Shown: positions 32,921 to 41,953 of the stretch, one piece after another
Layout of the letters: every line of letters starts with the position of its first letter
Position numbering within the stretch: the stretch's first letter is position 1
Source of the DNA: Epilithonimonas arachidiradicis
GTDB lineage: Bacteria > Bacteroidota > Bacteroidia > Flavobacteriales > Weeksellaceae
NCBI RefSeq assembly: GCF_003610695.1
Contig: NZ_RAQH01000004.1
Span: 1-64,000, forward strand
Length of the DNA: 64,000 bases
Direction: 5' to 3'
The notes under the pieces: model-generated
The model's database searches: none
Told to the model about the DNA's origin: nothing
What the model saw: only the letters and a program-made list of their open reading frames with translations
Made by a program: the position numbers and the translations under genes

Positions 32921-32960
32921 TTGGGGTGCCTTTATCCGCCCTCCGTTCCCGCTTCGCAAA
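32921..32960. repeat. Partial copy of the GGAAGGCGGA hairpin element
   Basis: GGGGTGCCTTTATCCGCCC then TCCGTTCCCGCTT, the same end sequence as the elements at 43393-43510, 44873-45001 and 49801-49890, without the partner arm. It looks like a truncated copy. Confidence 0.55.
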
Positions 32961-33028
32961 GTTGAAGATTTTTCATTCAAATATAATTTCCCCATAATTT
33001 GAAGTTTTTATCTTTGATGAGTTTTACG

Positions 33029-33088
33029 TCTTTGCGAACTTAAAACAGTAATTATCTGAAAAATCTTAGCGAACTTTGCGTTCAAATA
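33029..33088 (+). repeat. 65-bp CTTTGCG element, copy upstream of pdxH
   Basis: CTTTGCGAACTTAAAAC followed after about 30 bases by AAAAATCTT and AACTTTGCGTTCAAA. The pdxH ATG lies 20 bases further on. Same family as 16992-17056 and 30970-31030. Confidence 0.6.
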
Positions 33089-33108
33089 ATTTCCAGCATT
33101 CAAATAAA

Positions 33109-33759
33109 ATGAACAACGAAAACCTCCACGATAAAAGAAAAGTTTACGACAAATCTCAGTTAATCGAAAGCGAAATCAAGGAAAATCCAATCGAACAATT
33201 TCGCAATTGGTTTCTGGAAGCCGAAGAAAATCCACAAGTTTCCGAAGCCAATGCAATGGCAATTTCTACAGTCGAAGACGATGGATGTCCAAGAACCAGA
33301 ATGGTTTTGCTGAAGTCTTACAATTGGGAAGGTTTCATTTTTTATACGAATTACGACAGTCGAAAAGGAAAATCGTTGGAGAAAACTCAAAAAGCTTGTC
33401 TTCATTTTTTCTGGCCAAGTCTTGAAAGACAAATTATTATCAAAGCCAATGTTGAGAGAATTGCAGAAAACCTAAGCGACGGCTATTTTCATTCTCGTCC
33501 AAAAGGAAGTCAGTTAGGTGCAGTTGTTTCGCCGCAAAGTCAGGAAATTCCAAACAGAGAATTTTTAGAAAGCAAGTTAAAAAATTTAGAAACCGGATAT
33601 GAAAATAAAGAAATCCCAAGACCTAAAAATTGGGGTGGTTACATCGCAAAACCCTACGAAATCGAATTTTGGCAAGGCCGTCCGAATCGTCTTCACGATA
33701 GAATTCTTTACTCGTTGACAGAAGATTTTGATTGGAAGATTTCCAGATTGGCACCTTAA
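33109..33759 (+). CDS. pdxH: Pyridoxamine 5'-phosphate oxidase
   Basis: FMN enzyme that oxidises pyridoxine or pyridoxamine 5'-phosphate to pyridoxal 5'-phosphate. 216 residues: RKVYDKSQLIESEIKENPIEQF at the start, the FMN and substrate segments CPRTRMVLLKSYNWEGFIFYTNYDSRKG, RPKGSQLGAVVSPQSQ, and the C-terminal signature WQGRPNRLHDRILY. The start at 33109 matches the family; the upstream frame start (33076) lies in the repeat. Confidence 0.95.
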   Translation: MNNENLHDKRKVYDKSQLIESEIKENPIEQFRNWFLEAEENPQVSEANAMAISTVEDDGCPRTRMVLLKSYNWEGFIFYTNYDSRKGKSLEKTQKACLHFFWPSLERQIIIKANVERIAENLSDGYFHSRPKGSQLGAVVSPQSQEIPNREFLESKLKNLETGYENKEIPRPKNWGGYIAKPYEIEFWQGRPNRLHDRILYSLTEDFDWKISRLAP

Positions 33760-33846
33760 GTCTTAACATTTTTATAAAAGCTTTAACTCAGATTTTGGTT
33801 AGATTTTTCGTTATTTGTTTTATTAATAACAATCAAAACAATAATT

Positions 33847-34428
33847 ATGAAGAATCTATTGAAAATTATCAGTGTTGTTGCGCTCAGCATTTTGCTGTCT
33901 TTCAGCTTATCAAAGGAGAAAAAAGTAGTGGTCATTGATGCTGGTCACGGTGGAAATGATTTGGGAGCTAACAGAAATGGGATTTCTGAAAAAGAAATTG
34001 TCCTTAATATCGCTAAAAAAATAAAAGCTCTCAACCAAAATCAAAATCTCGAAATCATATTGACTAGAGATGATGATAGTTATCCATCATTAGCGCAAAG
34101 AACAGAAAAAATCAATGAATTAAAACCTGATTATGCCATTTCTCTTCACGTCAACAACTCACCGAGACAAAGTACGGAGATGAAAGGCTTTGAAGTTTTC
34201 TTTCAAGACAATGAAGCTTCAAAAAATTTGGCAAATAAGTTTTCAGAAAAATTTAAAGATTCTAAAGTGAAAACTGCAAATCTCCATATTTTGAGAGAAT
34301 CCAAAACGCCAACTGTCTTACTGGAATTGGGATTTATCAATAATCCGGACGAGAGAGATTATCTTGCCAGCGAAAAGGGACAAACTGAAACTGCAGAAAA
34401 AATATTAAGTGTGATTAATGGGCATTAA
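33847..34428 (+). CDS. N-acetylmuramoyl-L-alanine amidase (AmiC-type)
   Basis: 193-residue exported zinc amidase that cuts the bond between MurNAc and L-Ala in peptidoglycan. A signal or anchor segment (about 5-20) precedes the Amidase_3 domain: VVIDAGHGGNDLGA (zinc His), SEKEIVLNIAKKI (Glu), AISLHVNNSP (second His) and TPTVLLELGFINNPDERDYL (catalytic Glu). There is no cell-wall-binding extension, so it is the catalytic domain alone. Followed by a terminator shared with hisIE. Confidence 0.92.
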   Translation: MKNLLKIISVVALSILLSFSLSKEKKVVVIDAGHGGNDLGANRNGISEKEIVLNIAKKIKALNQNQNLEIILTRDDDSYPSLAQRTEKINELKPDYAISLHVNNSPRQSTEMKGFEVFFQDNEASKNLANKFSEKFKDSKVKTANLHILRESKTPTVLLELGFINNPDERDYLASEKGQTETAEKILSVINGH

Positions 34429-34447
34429 TCATCCCAATAAAATAGAT

Positions 34448-34473
34448 AAAAATCCAGCAAACGCTGGATTTTT
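34448..34473. terminator. Bidirectional terminator at the end of the his operon
   Basis: AAAAATCCAGC, loop AAAC, GCTGGATTTTT with A/T runs on both sides, between the convergent amidase and hisIE genes. Confidence 0.88.
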
Positions 34474-35060
34474 TATTTATTTCTGGATTTCAAAATTTTC
34501 TCGACATCTTCTATTGTAAAACCTTTAGCTTTTAGTAAAATTAAATAATGATAAAGCAAATCCGCTGCTTCATTCAGGAAAAGATTATCATCATTATCTT
34601 TAGCTTCGATGACTAATTCTACGGCTTCTTCGCCTACTTTTTGTGCGACTTTATTAATGCCTTTTTTATACAAAAGATTGGTGTAAGAGTTTTCATCATT
34701 ATTGTCAATCTTGTCAGAAATCGTTTGTTGCAATTCGTATAAAAATCCTTTTTCAGATTCTTCTGCAAAGCAAGTCGTTGTTCCGTTATGACAAGTTGCT
34801 CCAAGCGGTTTTGCTTTGATAAGAATTGTATCATTGTCGCAATCTAATTTCCAATCTATTAATTCTAGAAAATTTCCCGAAGTTTCGCCTTTTGTCCAAA
34901 GCCTATTTTTGGAACGGGAAAAAAAAGTCACTCTTTTTTTCTGCAAAGTTTTATCAAAAGCTTCCTGATTCATATAACCTAACATCAAGACTTTTAGATT
35001 AAGATAATCCTGAATAATAACAGGAACTAATCCTGTGTTCTCATCAAATTGTATTGTCAT
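34473..35060 (-). CDS. hisIE: Bifunctional phosphoribosyl-AMP cyclohydrolase / phosphoribosyl-ATP diphosphatase
   Basis: Steps 2 and 3 of histidine synthesis in one 195-residue protein. The HisI domain (about 1-110) has [26 protein letters not shown], and zinc-binding cysteines in DCDND and [11 protein letters not shown]. The HisE domain (about 115-195) has [23 protein letters not shown] and [13 protein letters not shown]. Last gene of the operon; its start overlaps the hisF stop by four bases. Confidence 0.96.
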   Translation of the reverse strand: MTIQFDENTGLVPVIIQDYLNLKVLMLGYMNQEAFDKTLQKKRVTFFSRSKNRLWTKGETSGNFLELIDWKLDCDNDTILIKAKPLGATCHNGTTTCFAEESEKGFLYELQQTISDKIDNNDENSYTNLLYKKGINKVAQKVGEEAVELVIEAKDNDDNLFLNEAADLLYHYLILLKAKGFTIEDVEKILKSRNK

Positions 35061-35809
35061 CTTATTGGTAAGTTTTTGGATTTGAGATAATTTTTAAGTT
35101 CCGGAATTTCGATTTCATTAAAATGAAAAATACTCGCTGCCAAAGCTCCGGTTGCTTTAGTTTTTGTGAAAACGTCTTCAAAATGTTGCATCGTTCCAGC
35201 GCCTCCCGAAGCAATCACGGGAATATTCACCAATTCCGAAAGTTGTTTTGTAATTTCTATAGCAAATCCTGATTTTGTTCCATCTGTATTCATCGATGTT
35301 AGGAGGATTTCGCCGGCGCCTAGATTTTCAACTTCTTTTGCCCAAGAAAATAATTCTTTTTCAGTTTCAGCTTTTCCGCCGTTACTAAAAATTTTGTTTT
35401 GATTTTCAACCAATTTGGTGTCAATTGCCACAACCATACATTGCGAACCAAATCGTTTGGAAACTTCGGTTATCAGATTCGGATTGGAAATCGCAGCCGA
35501 ATTAATCGTGATTTTATCTGCTCCGTTTTTCAAAAGTTCTTCCACGTTTTCAAGTGTATTAATTCCACCTCCAACTGTGAAGGGAATGTTGATGTATTTT
35601 GCTATTTCTCTCACCAATGGAATCAAAGTTTTTCGACGTTCTTCGGTTGCAGAAATATCAAGAAAAACCAATTCGTCTGCGCCTTGGTCAGAATATTTGA
35701 TGGCCATTTCCACAGGATTTCCGACTTCTTTCAAATCCAAAAAATTGACACCTTTTACCGTTTCTCCGTTTTTGATATCGAGGCAAGGGATGATTCGTTT
35801 TGCTAACAT
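35057..35809 (-). CDS. hisF: Imidazole glycerol phosphate synthase, cyclase subunit
   Basis: Forms imidazole glycerol phosphate and AICAR from PRFAR with ammonia from HisH. 250-residue TIM barrel: [19 protein letters not shown] at the N-terminus (catalytic Asp), [25 protein letters not shown] (second Asp in the same family position) and [15 protein letters not shown]. The initiation codon overlaps the hisA stop by one base. Confidence 0.97.
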   Translation of the reverse strand: MLAKRIIPCLDIKNGETVKGVNFLDLKEVGNPVEMAIKYSDQGADELVFLDISATEERRKTLIPLVREIAKYINIPFTVGGGINTLENVEELLKNGADKITINSAAISNPNLITEVSKRFGSQCMVVAIDTKLVENQNKIFSNGGKAETEKELFSWAKEVENLGAGEILLTSMNTDGTKSGFAIEITKQLSELVNIPVIASGGAGTMQHFEDVFTKTKATGALAASIFHFNEIEIPELKNYLKSKNLPIR

Positions 35810-36525
35810 TAGAGAAATGGTTTTAAATCGTTAAACGTAATTCTGTTTTCATACAAGGCTTTGCCGATAATTGCGCCTTCACAACCCAAAGATTTTAATT
35901 GAACTAAATCGTTAGTAGAAGTAATCCCACCAGAAGCAATTAATTTGATATCGGGATTTTCGACAATTATTTTTTCATATAATCCGAAAGATGGACCTTT
36001 CAGCATTCCGTCTTTATCGATGTCTGTTGAAATGACGTACTTGATTCCGGATTCTGTTTTTTCTTTGATGAAGTCATAAATATTGGTTTCACTTTCTTCT
36101 AACCAACCGGAAACAGCAATTTTTTCTTTCCTTGCGTCAGCTCCCAAAATGATTTTTTCCGGGCCGTATTTTTCCAAAATTTCTAAAAATAATTCAGGGT
36201 TTTTGACAGCAACGCTTCCCAAAGTCACTTGTTTTGCGCCACTTTCAAAAGCGATTTTGATGTCTTCTTCGGATTTCAAACCACCCCCAAAGTCTATAAT
36301 TAAGTTGGTTTTGATTGAGATTTCTTCTAATATTTTTTGATTGATGATTTGATTTTGTTTGGCGCCGTCCAAATCAACCAAATGCAAAAATTGGATTCCA
36401 TTATCCTCAAAGTTTTTGGCGACATCCAAAACGTTTTTGCTGTAAATTGTTTTCTTGTTGTAATCGCCTTTGGAAAGCCGGACGCATTTTCCGTTGATGA
36501 TATCTATTGCTGGGATTATTCTCAT
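35809..36525 (-). CDS. hisA: Phosphoribosylformimino-AICAR ribotide isomerase
   Basis: Amadori isomerase of histidine synthesis converting ProFAR to PRFAR. 238-residue TIM barrel, with [20 protein letters not shown] (Asp), [12 protein letters not shown] and [16 protein letters not shown] (second Asp), [12 protein letters not shown] near the end. It follows hisH after a 160-base spacer that holds a CACAAAG inverted repeat. Confidence 0.97.
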   Translation of the reverse strand: MRIIPAIDIINGKCVRLSKGDYNKKTIYSKNVLDVAKNFEDNGIQFLHLVDLDGAKQNQIINQKILEEISIKTNLIIDFGGGLKSEEDIKIAFESGAKQVTLGSVAVKNPELFLEILEKYGPEKIILGADARKEKIAVSGWLEESETNIYDFIKEKTESGIKYVISTDIDKDGMLKGPSFGLYEKIIVENPDIKLIASGGITSTNDLVQLKSLGCEGAIIGKALYENRITFNDLKPFL

Positions 36526-36555
36526 TTTCTATTTTGATTTTTAATGATTAAAAAG

Positions 36556-36682
36556 TTCAAACCACAAAAGCCACAAAAGATTTTTTTCATATTTGTTAGA
36601 TATTCAAAAGCTTAAAAAAATCGGTTTCTTTTGTAAGGTATAATTTTCAGTAGTTGCTTTTGTTCCTTTTGTGGTTTTAAAA
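36556..36682. repeat. Inverted repeat of CACAAAG type between hisA and hisH
   Basis: AAACCACAAAAGCCACAAAAG at the left end and CTTTTGTTCCTTTTGTGGTTTT at the right end, with an AT-rich centre. Imperfect arms of about 20 bases. Same family as 13762-13836 and 29409-29502. Confidence 0.6.
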
Positions 36683-36685
36683 CAA

Positions 36686-37267
36686 TCATAATTTCAAAAA
36701 ATTTTCTAATATTTTACTTCCGAAAACGCCACTTTTTTCTGGATGAAACTGGACGCCGAAAAAATTGTCTTTTTGCAAAGCTGTGCTGTAAGTTTCGTAA
36801 TAATCGGTTGTGGCAATTGTATTTTCATTTTTCTCAGCATAATAACTGTGAACGAGATACATATAACTTTGCTCAGGAACATTTTTGAACAAATCCGATT
36901 TCAAATTATAAATCTGATTCCAGCCAATCTGTGGAACCAGCACAGAATCAGGAAATTTCTTCGCCGAAACATCAAAAATCCCCAAAGCTTTGGTGCCGCT
37001 TTCCTCCGAATATTTACAGAGCAATTGCATCCCAAGACAGATTCCCAAAAGGGGTTGTTTTAATTCAGGAATCAGTAAGTCCAGGCCAGTTTTTTTCAGA
37101 GAATTCATTGCAAAATACGCTTCTCCAACACCTGGAAATATCACTTTGTCAGCTTTGGAAATCTCGTCTGGATTGCTGGTTAATTTTGCTGAAAATCCTA
37201 ATCTTTCTATCGCAAACAGAAGACTTTGCACATTTCCTGCTTTATAATCTATGATGACTGTTTTCAT
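36686..37267 (-). CDS. hisH: Imidazole glycerol phosphate synthase, glutaminase subunit
   Basis: Releases ammonia from glutamine and channels it to HisF. 193 residues, class I amidotransferase: VIIDYKAGNVQSLLFAIERLG start, FPGVGEAYFAM oxyanion region, nucleophile in LLGICLGMQLL (Cys about 76), and HPEKSG near the C-terminus (His, Glu). The start is set at 37267; the upstream frame start (37318) lies inside the intergenic hairpin. Confidence 0.96.
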   Translation of the reverse strand: MKTVIIDYKAGNVQSLLFAIERLGFSAKLTSNPDEISKADKVIFPGVGEAYFAMNSLKKTGLDLLIPELKQPLLGICLGMQLLCKYSEESGTKALGIFDVSAKKFPDSVLVPQIGWNQIYNLKSDLFKNVPEQSYMYLVHSYYAEKNENTIATTDYYETYSTALQKDNFFGVQFHPEKSGVFGSKILENFLKL

Positions 37268-37282
37268 ATTTTTTAATTTTGA

Positions 37283-37360
37283 GATGATAGATAAAAGACG
37301 GATAGATAACAGATGCAAGATTCAAAATCTATTATCTATCTGTCTGTCATCTATTGGTCT
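37283..37360. repeat. Intergenic hairpin between hisB and hisH
   Basis: GACGGATAGATAACAGAT pairs imperfectly with ATCTATTATCTATCTGTCTGTC, with flanking GATGATAGAT and ATCTATTGGTC extending the stem. Built from GATAGAT/ATCTATC words, it resembles the hairpins inside the ABC operon (60135-60188, 62622-62702) in placement. Confidence 0.6.
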
Positions 37361-37361
37361 A

Positions 37362-38495
37362 TTACAACATTCCTTTTGTTGATGGTAAAATCATTTTGTC
37401 CGAATCACGTTTTACTGCTGATTTTAAACACTTTGCAAAAGCCTTGAAAATCGATTCAATTTTGTGATGTTCATTATCGCCTTCGGCTTTGATATTGAGA
37501 TTCGCTTTCGCCGAATCTGAAAAAGATTTGAAGAAATGGAAGAACATTTCAGTCGGCATTTTTCCAATCATTTCTCGTTTGAATTCTGCATCCCAAACCA
37601 TCCAATTTCGTCCGCCAAAATCCAGTGCCACCTGCGCCAGACAATCATCCATCGGCAAAACAAAAGCGTAACGTTCGATTCCCAATTTATTTCCTAAAGC
37701 CTGATAAAAAGCTTCGCCTAGCGCAATTCCTGTGTCCTCAATTGTGTGATGTTCATCCACTTCCAAATCGCCTTCAACCTTGATTTCCAAATCCATTTGT
37801 CCGTGTTTTGCAATCTGGTCCAGCATATGGTCGAAGAATGGAATTCCCGTATCGATGTTGGATTTTCCTGTCCCGTCGAGGTTAAGTTTGATTTTGATTT
37901 TAGTTTCGTTGGTATTTCTGATAATTTCCGAAGTTCTGTTTTTGAGTTTCAGAAATTCATAAATAGCTTTCCACGAAGTCGTTTTTAGAGCAATAACATT
38001 TTCCAAATCATCGTTTTCTAAAATCTCGTCAGCTCCAAGACTTTCGTCATTATTAATGAAAATCGCTTTTGAGCCGAGATTTTTTGCCAATTTCACGTCC
38101 GTAATTCTGTCGCCAATCACGAATGAATTTTCCAAATCGTAACTATCCTTATCAAAATATCTCGTCAATAGACCTATATTCGGTTTTCTGGTTGGCGCAT
38201 TATCTTTGGTGAATGTTTTATCTATGAAAATGTCTTCGAATTTAATACCTTCACTTTCAAAGGTTTCGATAATGAAATTTTGAACTGGCCAGAAGTTTTC
38301 TTCCGGATGTGACTTTGTTCCCAAACCGTCCTGATTCGTAACCATTACCAATTCATAATCCAATTCTTTCGCAATTTTTGATAAATAAGTGAAGACTTGC
38401 GGATAGAATTTCAGTTTCTGAAAAGAATCAACCTGATAATCTTCCGGTTCTAAAACCAAAGTTCCGTCACGGTCTATAAATAGCATTTTTTTCAT
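37362..38495 (-). CDS. hisB: Bifunctional histidinol-phosphatase / imidazoleglycerol-phosphate dehydratase
   Basis: Steps 7 and 9 of histidine synthesis. 377 residues: an N-terminal HAD phosphatase (about 1-165) with [20 protein letters not shown] and [12 protein letters not shown], then the dehydratase domain (about 180-377) with [31 protein letters not shown] and [19 protein letters not shown], which carry the manganese-binding histidines. The fusion is typical for Bacteroidetes. Confidence 0.97.
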   Translation of the reverse strand: MKKMLFIDRDGTLVLEPEDYQVDSFQKLKFYPQVFTYLSKIAKELDYELVMVTNQDGLGTKSHPEENFWPVQNFIIETFESEGIKFEDIFIDKTFTKDNAPTRKPNIGLLTRYFDKDSYDLENSFVIGDRITDVKLAKNLGSKAIFINNDESLGADEILENDDLENVIALKTTSWKAIYEFLKLKNRTSEIIRNTNETKIKIKLNLDGTGKSNIDTGIPFFDHMLDQIAKHGQMDLEIKVEGDLEVDEHHTIEDTGIALGEAFYQALGNKLGIERYAFVLPMDDCLAQVALDFGGRNWMVWDAEFKREMIGKMPTEMFFHFFKSFSDSAKANLNIKAEGDNEHHKIESIFKAFAKCLKSAVKRDSDKMILPSTKGML

Positions 38496-38522
38496 TTTTT
38501 TATGGACTTTTTATTTTTATTA

Positions 38523-38586
38523 AGGCTTCGAGAGCCTCAGCCTGACAGCGTTTGATAAGCAATGTCACGCTGAGCGGAGTCGAAGT
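38523..38586. repeat. Intergenic hairpin between hisC and hisB
   Basis: CTTCGAGAGCCTCAGCCTGACA and TGTCACGCTGAGCGGAGTCGAAG form imperfect arms around GCGTTTGATAAGCAA. The word GAGGCTCTCGAAG also appears at 16021-16033 near the BI-1 gene. Confidence 0.6.
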
Positions 38587-38594
38587 GTCTGTTT

Positions 38595-39629
38595 TTAGTT
38601 ATTAATATTTTGAAGAGCTTGTATCAATTTTTCATTTTCTTCAGGAGAACCGATAGTAATTCTCAAACAGTTTTTAATTACAGAATTTCGGTTTCTGATA
38701 ATCACATTTTTATTAACTAATTTCTGATAAACTGAATCTGCATTTTCTACTTCAATCAAAATAAAATTGGTGTCGGAAGGAAATGTTTTTTTTACCAAAT
38801 TGATTTTTTTTAGACTTTCAATTAGATTCTTTTTCTCTTTCTGAATGATTTTGATATTTTCTGAAACCTGATTAATTTTTTCATTACTAAGTGTGTTTAG
38901 AATCGTATCCTGATTGAGCTGACTGATATTGTAAGGCGGTTTCACATTATTATAAAATTTGATAATTTCTTTGGAAGCGTAAGCAATCCCAACCCTCACA
39001 GAAGCCATTGCCCAAGCTTTACTGAACGTTTGGCTCACGATAAGATTCGGATAATTTTTGATCTGGTTTCTGAAACTTTCTTCTGGACTGAAATCGATGT
39101 AAGCTTCGTCAATGAAAACAATTCCGTTAAAATTTTCAAGAATATATTTAATATTTTTAATCGAATTTCCTGTCGGATTGTTTGGCGAGCAGATGAAAAT
39201 AATTTTCAAATTTTCGTCATTCAAATAGGATTTTAAAGTCCCAAAATCGATTTGAAAATTCTTGTCCAAATCAAGATTGATTAGCTCTACATCATTGATA
39301 TTGGCTGAAACTTCGTACATCCCGTAAGTTGGCGAAAATGTCAAAACCTTATCTTTTTTCGGTTCACAAAATATCCGGAAAGCCAAATCAATCACTTCAT
39401 CGCTCCCATTTCCTAAGAAAATATTTTCAGTTGGGATTTGATTTATCTCACTTAATTTCTGTTTTACTTTGCTCTGATAAGGGTCAGGATAACGATTCAG
39501 TTCTCCGAAAGGATTTTCGTTCGCATCCAGAAAAATACCGTTTTCACCTTTGAATTCGTCTCTTGCTGAAGAATATGGTTCAAGATTCAGGATATTTCTT
39601 CTGATTAATTTTTGAATATCAACTTTCAT
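38595..39629 (-). CDS. hisC: Histidinol-phosphate aminotransferase
   Basis: PLP enzyme of step 8: imidazole-acetol phosphate plus glutamate to histidinol phosphate. 344 residues, class I/II fold, with LDANENPFG, RYPDPYQ, GNGSDEVIDL, CSPNNPTGN, FIDEAYIDFS and the PLP lysine in SQTFSKAWAMASVRVG. Its start lies within the last codons of hisD (overlap of 11 bases). Confidence 0.96.
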   Translation of the reverse strand: MKVDIQKLIRRNILNLEPYSSARDEFKGENGIFLDANENPFGELNRYPDPYQSKVKQKLSEINQIPTENIFLGNGSDEVIDLAFRIFCEPKKDKVLTFSPTYGMYEVSANINDVELINLDLDKNFQIDFGTLKSYLNDENLKIIFICSPNNPTGNSIKNIKYILENFNGIVFIDEAYIDFSPEESFRNQIKNYPNLIVSQTFSKAWAMASVRVGIAYASKEIIKFYNNVKPPYNISQLNQDTILNTLSNEKINQVSENIKIIQKEKKNLIESLKKINLVKKTFPSDTNFILIEVENADSVYQKLVNKNVIIRNRNSVIKNCLRITIGSPEENEKLIQALQNINN

Positions 39630-40914
39630 TTTCTAAATATTTTAATCTTACCGAAACGGCATTTTTATGAGCCATCAACTCTTCGGCTTCCGCCATTAAC
39701 TCAATGGTTTTTCCAATGTTTTGAATTCCTTTTTTTGTGATATTCTGAAATGTGATTTTCTTCACAAAACTTTCCAGAGAAACACCGCTGTAATTTTTGG
39801 CAAAACCGTTGGTAGGCAAAGTATGATTGGTTCCGGAAGCATAATCGCCGGCACTTTCCGGACTGTAATTTCCAAGAAATACTGAGCCTGCGTTCTTGAT
39901 TTTATCAGTGAAATTTTCAGCATTTTTAATTGCTAAAATCAAGTGTTCCGGAGCATAATAATTCGAAAATTCAATCGCTTCATTAATAGAATTCAACAAA
40001 ATGGATTTGCTGTTTTGTAAAGCAATTTCTGCAATTTCTTTTCTTGGTAAATCCGTTATTTGTTTCTTAATTTCAATATTAATTTCATTAATAATTTTCT
40101 CAGAATTACTTAATAAAATCACTTGAGAATCTGTTCCGTGTTCGGCTTGTGAAAGCAAATCTATAGCAACAAATTCAGGAGTCGAAGTTTCATCAGCAAT
40201 CACCAAAACTTCACTTGGACCGGCTGGAATATCAATTGCAACACCATAATTCTGAGCCAGCTGTTTGGCCGAAGTCACATATTGATTGCCTGGTCCGAAG
40301 ATTTTATCAACTTTCGGAATGGTTTCTGTGCCAAACGTCAAAGCTGCAATCGCTTGACTTCCGCCAATTTTGAAAATGTTTTTAATCCCAATCAAATCAG
40401 CTGTAAATAAAATCGCGGGATTTATTTTTCCGTTCTTATCGGGTGGCGAACAAAGTGCAACATTTTGACAACCTGCAATAGTCGCTGGAATTCCCAGCAT
40501 CAGAACCGTAGAAAACAGAGGCGCAGTTCCTCCAGGAATATAAATCCCAATATTTTCAATTGCCCGACTTTCTCTCCAGCAAAAAACACCCTCTGTCGTT
40601 TCAATGATATTCTTTTCCTCTTGCTGTGAATTGTGAAATTTTTTAATATTTTCAGAAGCGATTTTAATGGCTGATTTTAGTTCCTCAGAAACTAATTTCT
40701 CTGCTTCATTGATTTCCGATTCAGAGACTTTCAAATCTTGGATTGAAACTTTATCAAATTTTTCTGTGAAGAATTTTAGTGCTTTATCACCGTTATCTTT
40801 AACTTCAGAAAAAACTTCTTTAACTTGACTTTCAAGATTTTCTTGATTTTGTAAAGGCCTCTCACAAAGCGATTTCCATTCGGAAATTGGTGGATATTTG
40901 TACTGCTTCATCAT
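39619..40914 (-). CDS. hisD: Histidinol dehydrogenase
   Basis: NAD enzyme that oxidises histidinol to histidine in two steps with zinc. 431 residues, full length: GGTAPLFSTVLMLGIPATIAG, FGPGNQYVTSAKQLAQ, the signature IDIPAGPSEVLVIADE, LSQAEHGTDSQVIL (Gln and His metal ligands) and YAPEHLIL (catalytic Glu-His). The ATG at 40914 overlaps the hisG stop as ATGA. Confidence 0.97.
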   Translation of the reverse strand: MMKQYKYPPISEWKSLCERPLQNQENLESQVKEVFSEVKDNGDKALKFFTEKFDKVSIQDLKVSESEINEAEKLVSEELKSAIKIASENIKKFHNSQQEEKNIIETTEGVFCWRESRAIENIGIYIPGGTAPLFSTVLMLGIPATIAGCQNVALCSPPDKNGKINPAILFTADLIGIKNIFKIGGSQAIAALTFGTETIPKVDKIFGPGNQYVTSAKQLAQNYGVAIDIPAGPSEVLVIADETSTPEFVAIDLLSQAEHGTDSQVILLSNSEKIINEINIEIKKQITDLPRKEIAEIALQNSKSILLNSINEAIEFSNYYAPEHLILAIKNAENFTDKIKNAGSVFLGNYSPESAGDYASGTNHTLPTNGFAKNYSGVSLESFVKKITFQNITKKGIQNIGKTIELMAEAEELMAHKNAVSVRLKYLENES

Positions 40915-41768
40915 AATATCATTTTTTCAATTTCTAATACCAAAATTCCTTGCGCGCCTTCGTTTTTTAAATTCTCAATCACGTCCCAAAATTGATCTTC
41001 TTTGATTACTGAATGGATGGATGACCAGCCACTTTCTGCCAGAGGTAGAACCGTTGGCGATTTCATTCCGGGTAAGAGATTGATAATTTTTTCAAGATTC
41101 TGATTAGGTGCATTCAGAAGAATATACTTGCTCTCGGAAGCTTCTTTTACGGCATTAATTCTGAATAAAAGTTTGTTTAAAATCTCCAGATTTTCATTAG
41201 ATAAATTCTCATTGGAAATCAAAACGGCTTCGCTTTCCAAAACAGTTTCAACTTCTTTCAAACCATTAGTCAGTAGAGTAGAGCCGGTACTGATGATGTC
41301 AAAAATGCCGTCGGAAAGTCCAATTCCTGGCGCAATTTCTACACTTCCGCCAATCTTTTCGATTTGTACATTGATGTTATTTTCTTGGAAATAGTTTGAA
41401 AGAATCTCTGGATAAGAAGTTGCTACTTTCTTATTTTCAAAATATTGGATTCCGTTATAATTTTCTTCTTTCGGAATTGCCAGAGACAATCTGCATTGCG
41501 CGAATCCAAGTTTCTGAACAAGATCAATATTTTTCTTTTGTTCCAGGACTTCATTCAGTCCGATGATTCCGATATCAGCAACGCCTTGCTCCACATATTG
41601 TGGAATATCATCATCACGAAGAAATAAGATTTCTAATGGAAAATTAGAAGAAACAGCCTTGAGCTTTCTGGTTCCGTTGGAGATTTTGATGCCACATTCT
41701 TCCAGCAGTTTCAGAGACTTTTCGCTCAGTCTTCCGTTTTTTTGAATGGCTAATTTTAGTTTACTCAT
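40911..41768 (-). CDS. hisG: ATP phosphoribosyltransferase
   Basis: First step of histidine synthesis, condensing ATP and PRPP; usually inhibited by histidine. 285 residues of the long form: LKLAIQKNGRLSEKSLKLLEECGI, VADIGIIGLNEVL, the PRPP loop IISTGSTLLTNGLKE, and a C-terminal regulatory domain (about 210-285) with GMKSPTVLPLAESGW. It is the first gene of the operon, preceded by a leader peptide and an attenuator. Confidence 0.97.
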   Translation of the reverse strand: MSKLKLAIQKNGRLSEKSLKLLEECGIKISNGTRKLKAVSSNFPLEILFLRDDDIPQYVEQGVADIGIIGLNEVLEQKKNIDLVQKLGFAQCRLSLAIPKEENYNGIQYFENKKVATSYPEILSNYFQENNINVQIEKIGGSVEIAPGIGLSDGIFDIISTGSTLLTNGLKEVETVLESEAVLISNENLSNENLEILNKLLFRINAVKEASESKYILLNAPNQNLEKIINLLPGMKSPTVLPLAESGWSSIHSVIKEDQFWDVIENLKNEGAQGILVLEIEKMIL

Positions 41769-41820
41769 TTTTGATTTTTATAGATAAAGCCTGAGTAAAC
41801 AACAAGGAAAATTGGGAAAC

Positions 41821-41848
41821 AAAAAACCGCCTGATTACTCAGACGGTT
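41821..41848 (-). terminator. Attenuator (intrinsic terminator) of the his operon leader
   Basis: On the minus strand AACCGTCTGA, loop GTAA, TCAGGCGGTT followed by TTTT. It lies between the leader peptide and hisG. The 3' arm word TCAGGCGG is repeated exactly inside the leader peptide gene, which allows an alternative pairing with the 5' arm. Confidence 0.88.
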
Positions 41849-41876
41849 AATATTATTTTGAAGTTATGACATATCA

Positions 41877-41933
41877 CTACCTTCCCGCCTGAACGTGAAA
41901 ATGGTGATGATGATGCATAAGTTGTATAGACAT
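41877..41933 (-). CDS. hisL: Histidine operon leader peptide
   Basis: An 18-codon ORF on the minus strand, read as MSIQLMHHHHHFHVQAGR, with five His codons in a row, then Phe and another His. It lies between a -7 box and the attenuator upstream of hisG. Slow translation at low His-tRNA would hold the ribosome in the His run. This leaves the downstream TCAGGCGG free to pair with the terminator's 5' arm and permits transcription of the operon. When histidine is plentiful the ribosome reaches the stop codon, covers TCAGGCGG, and the terminator forms. Confidence 0.9.
   Translation of the reverse strand: MSIQLMHHHHHFHVQAGR
41885..41892 (-). promoter_or_regulatory. Antiterminator segment of his attenuator
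   Basis: TCAGGCGG on the minus strand, within codons Val-Gln-Ala-Gly of the leader peptide. It equals the 3' arm of the terminator (41827-41834) and complements its 5' arm CCGTCTGA (one G-U pair), so it can replace that arm. Confidence 0.75.
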
Positions 41934-41953
41934 TTCTTGCTTTTTTGTTGGGA

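Noticed and set aside
35399-35834. Plus-strand frames opposite hisF
   Set aside because: Shadows of hisF; low-complexity composition and no initiation signals.
41881-41920. His-rich stretch as a coding fragment or tag-like artefact
   Set aside because: The run of CAT/CAC codons is in an ORF with start and stop between a promoter box and an attenuator, so it is a leader peptide rather than an artefact.
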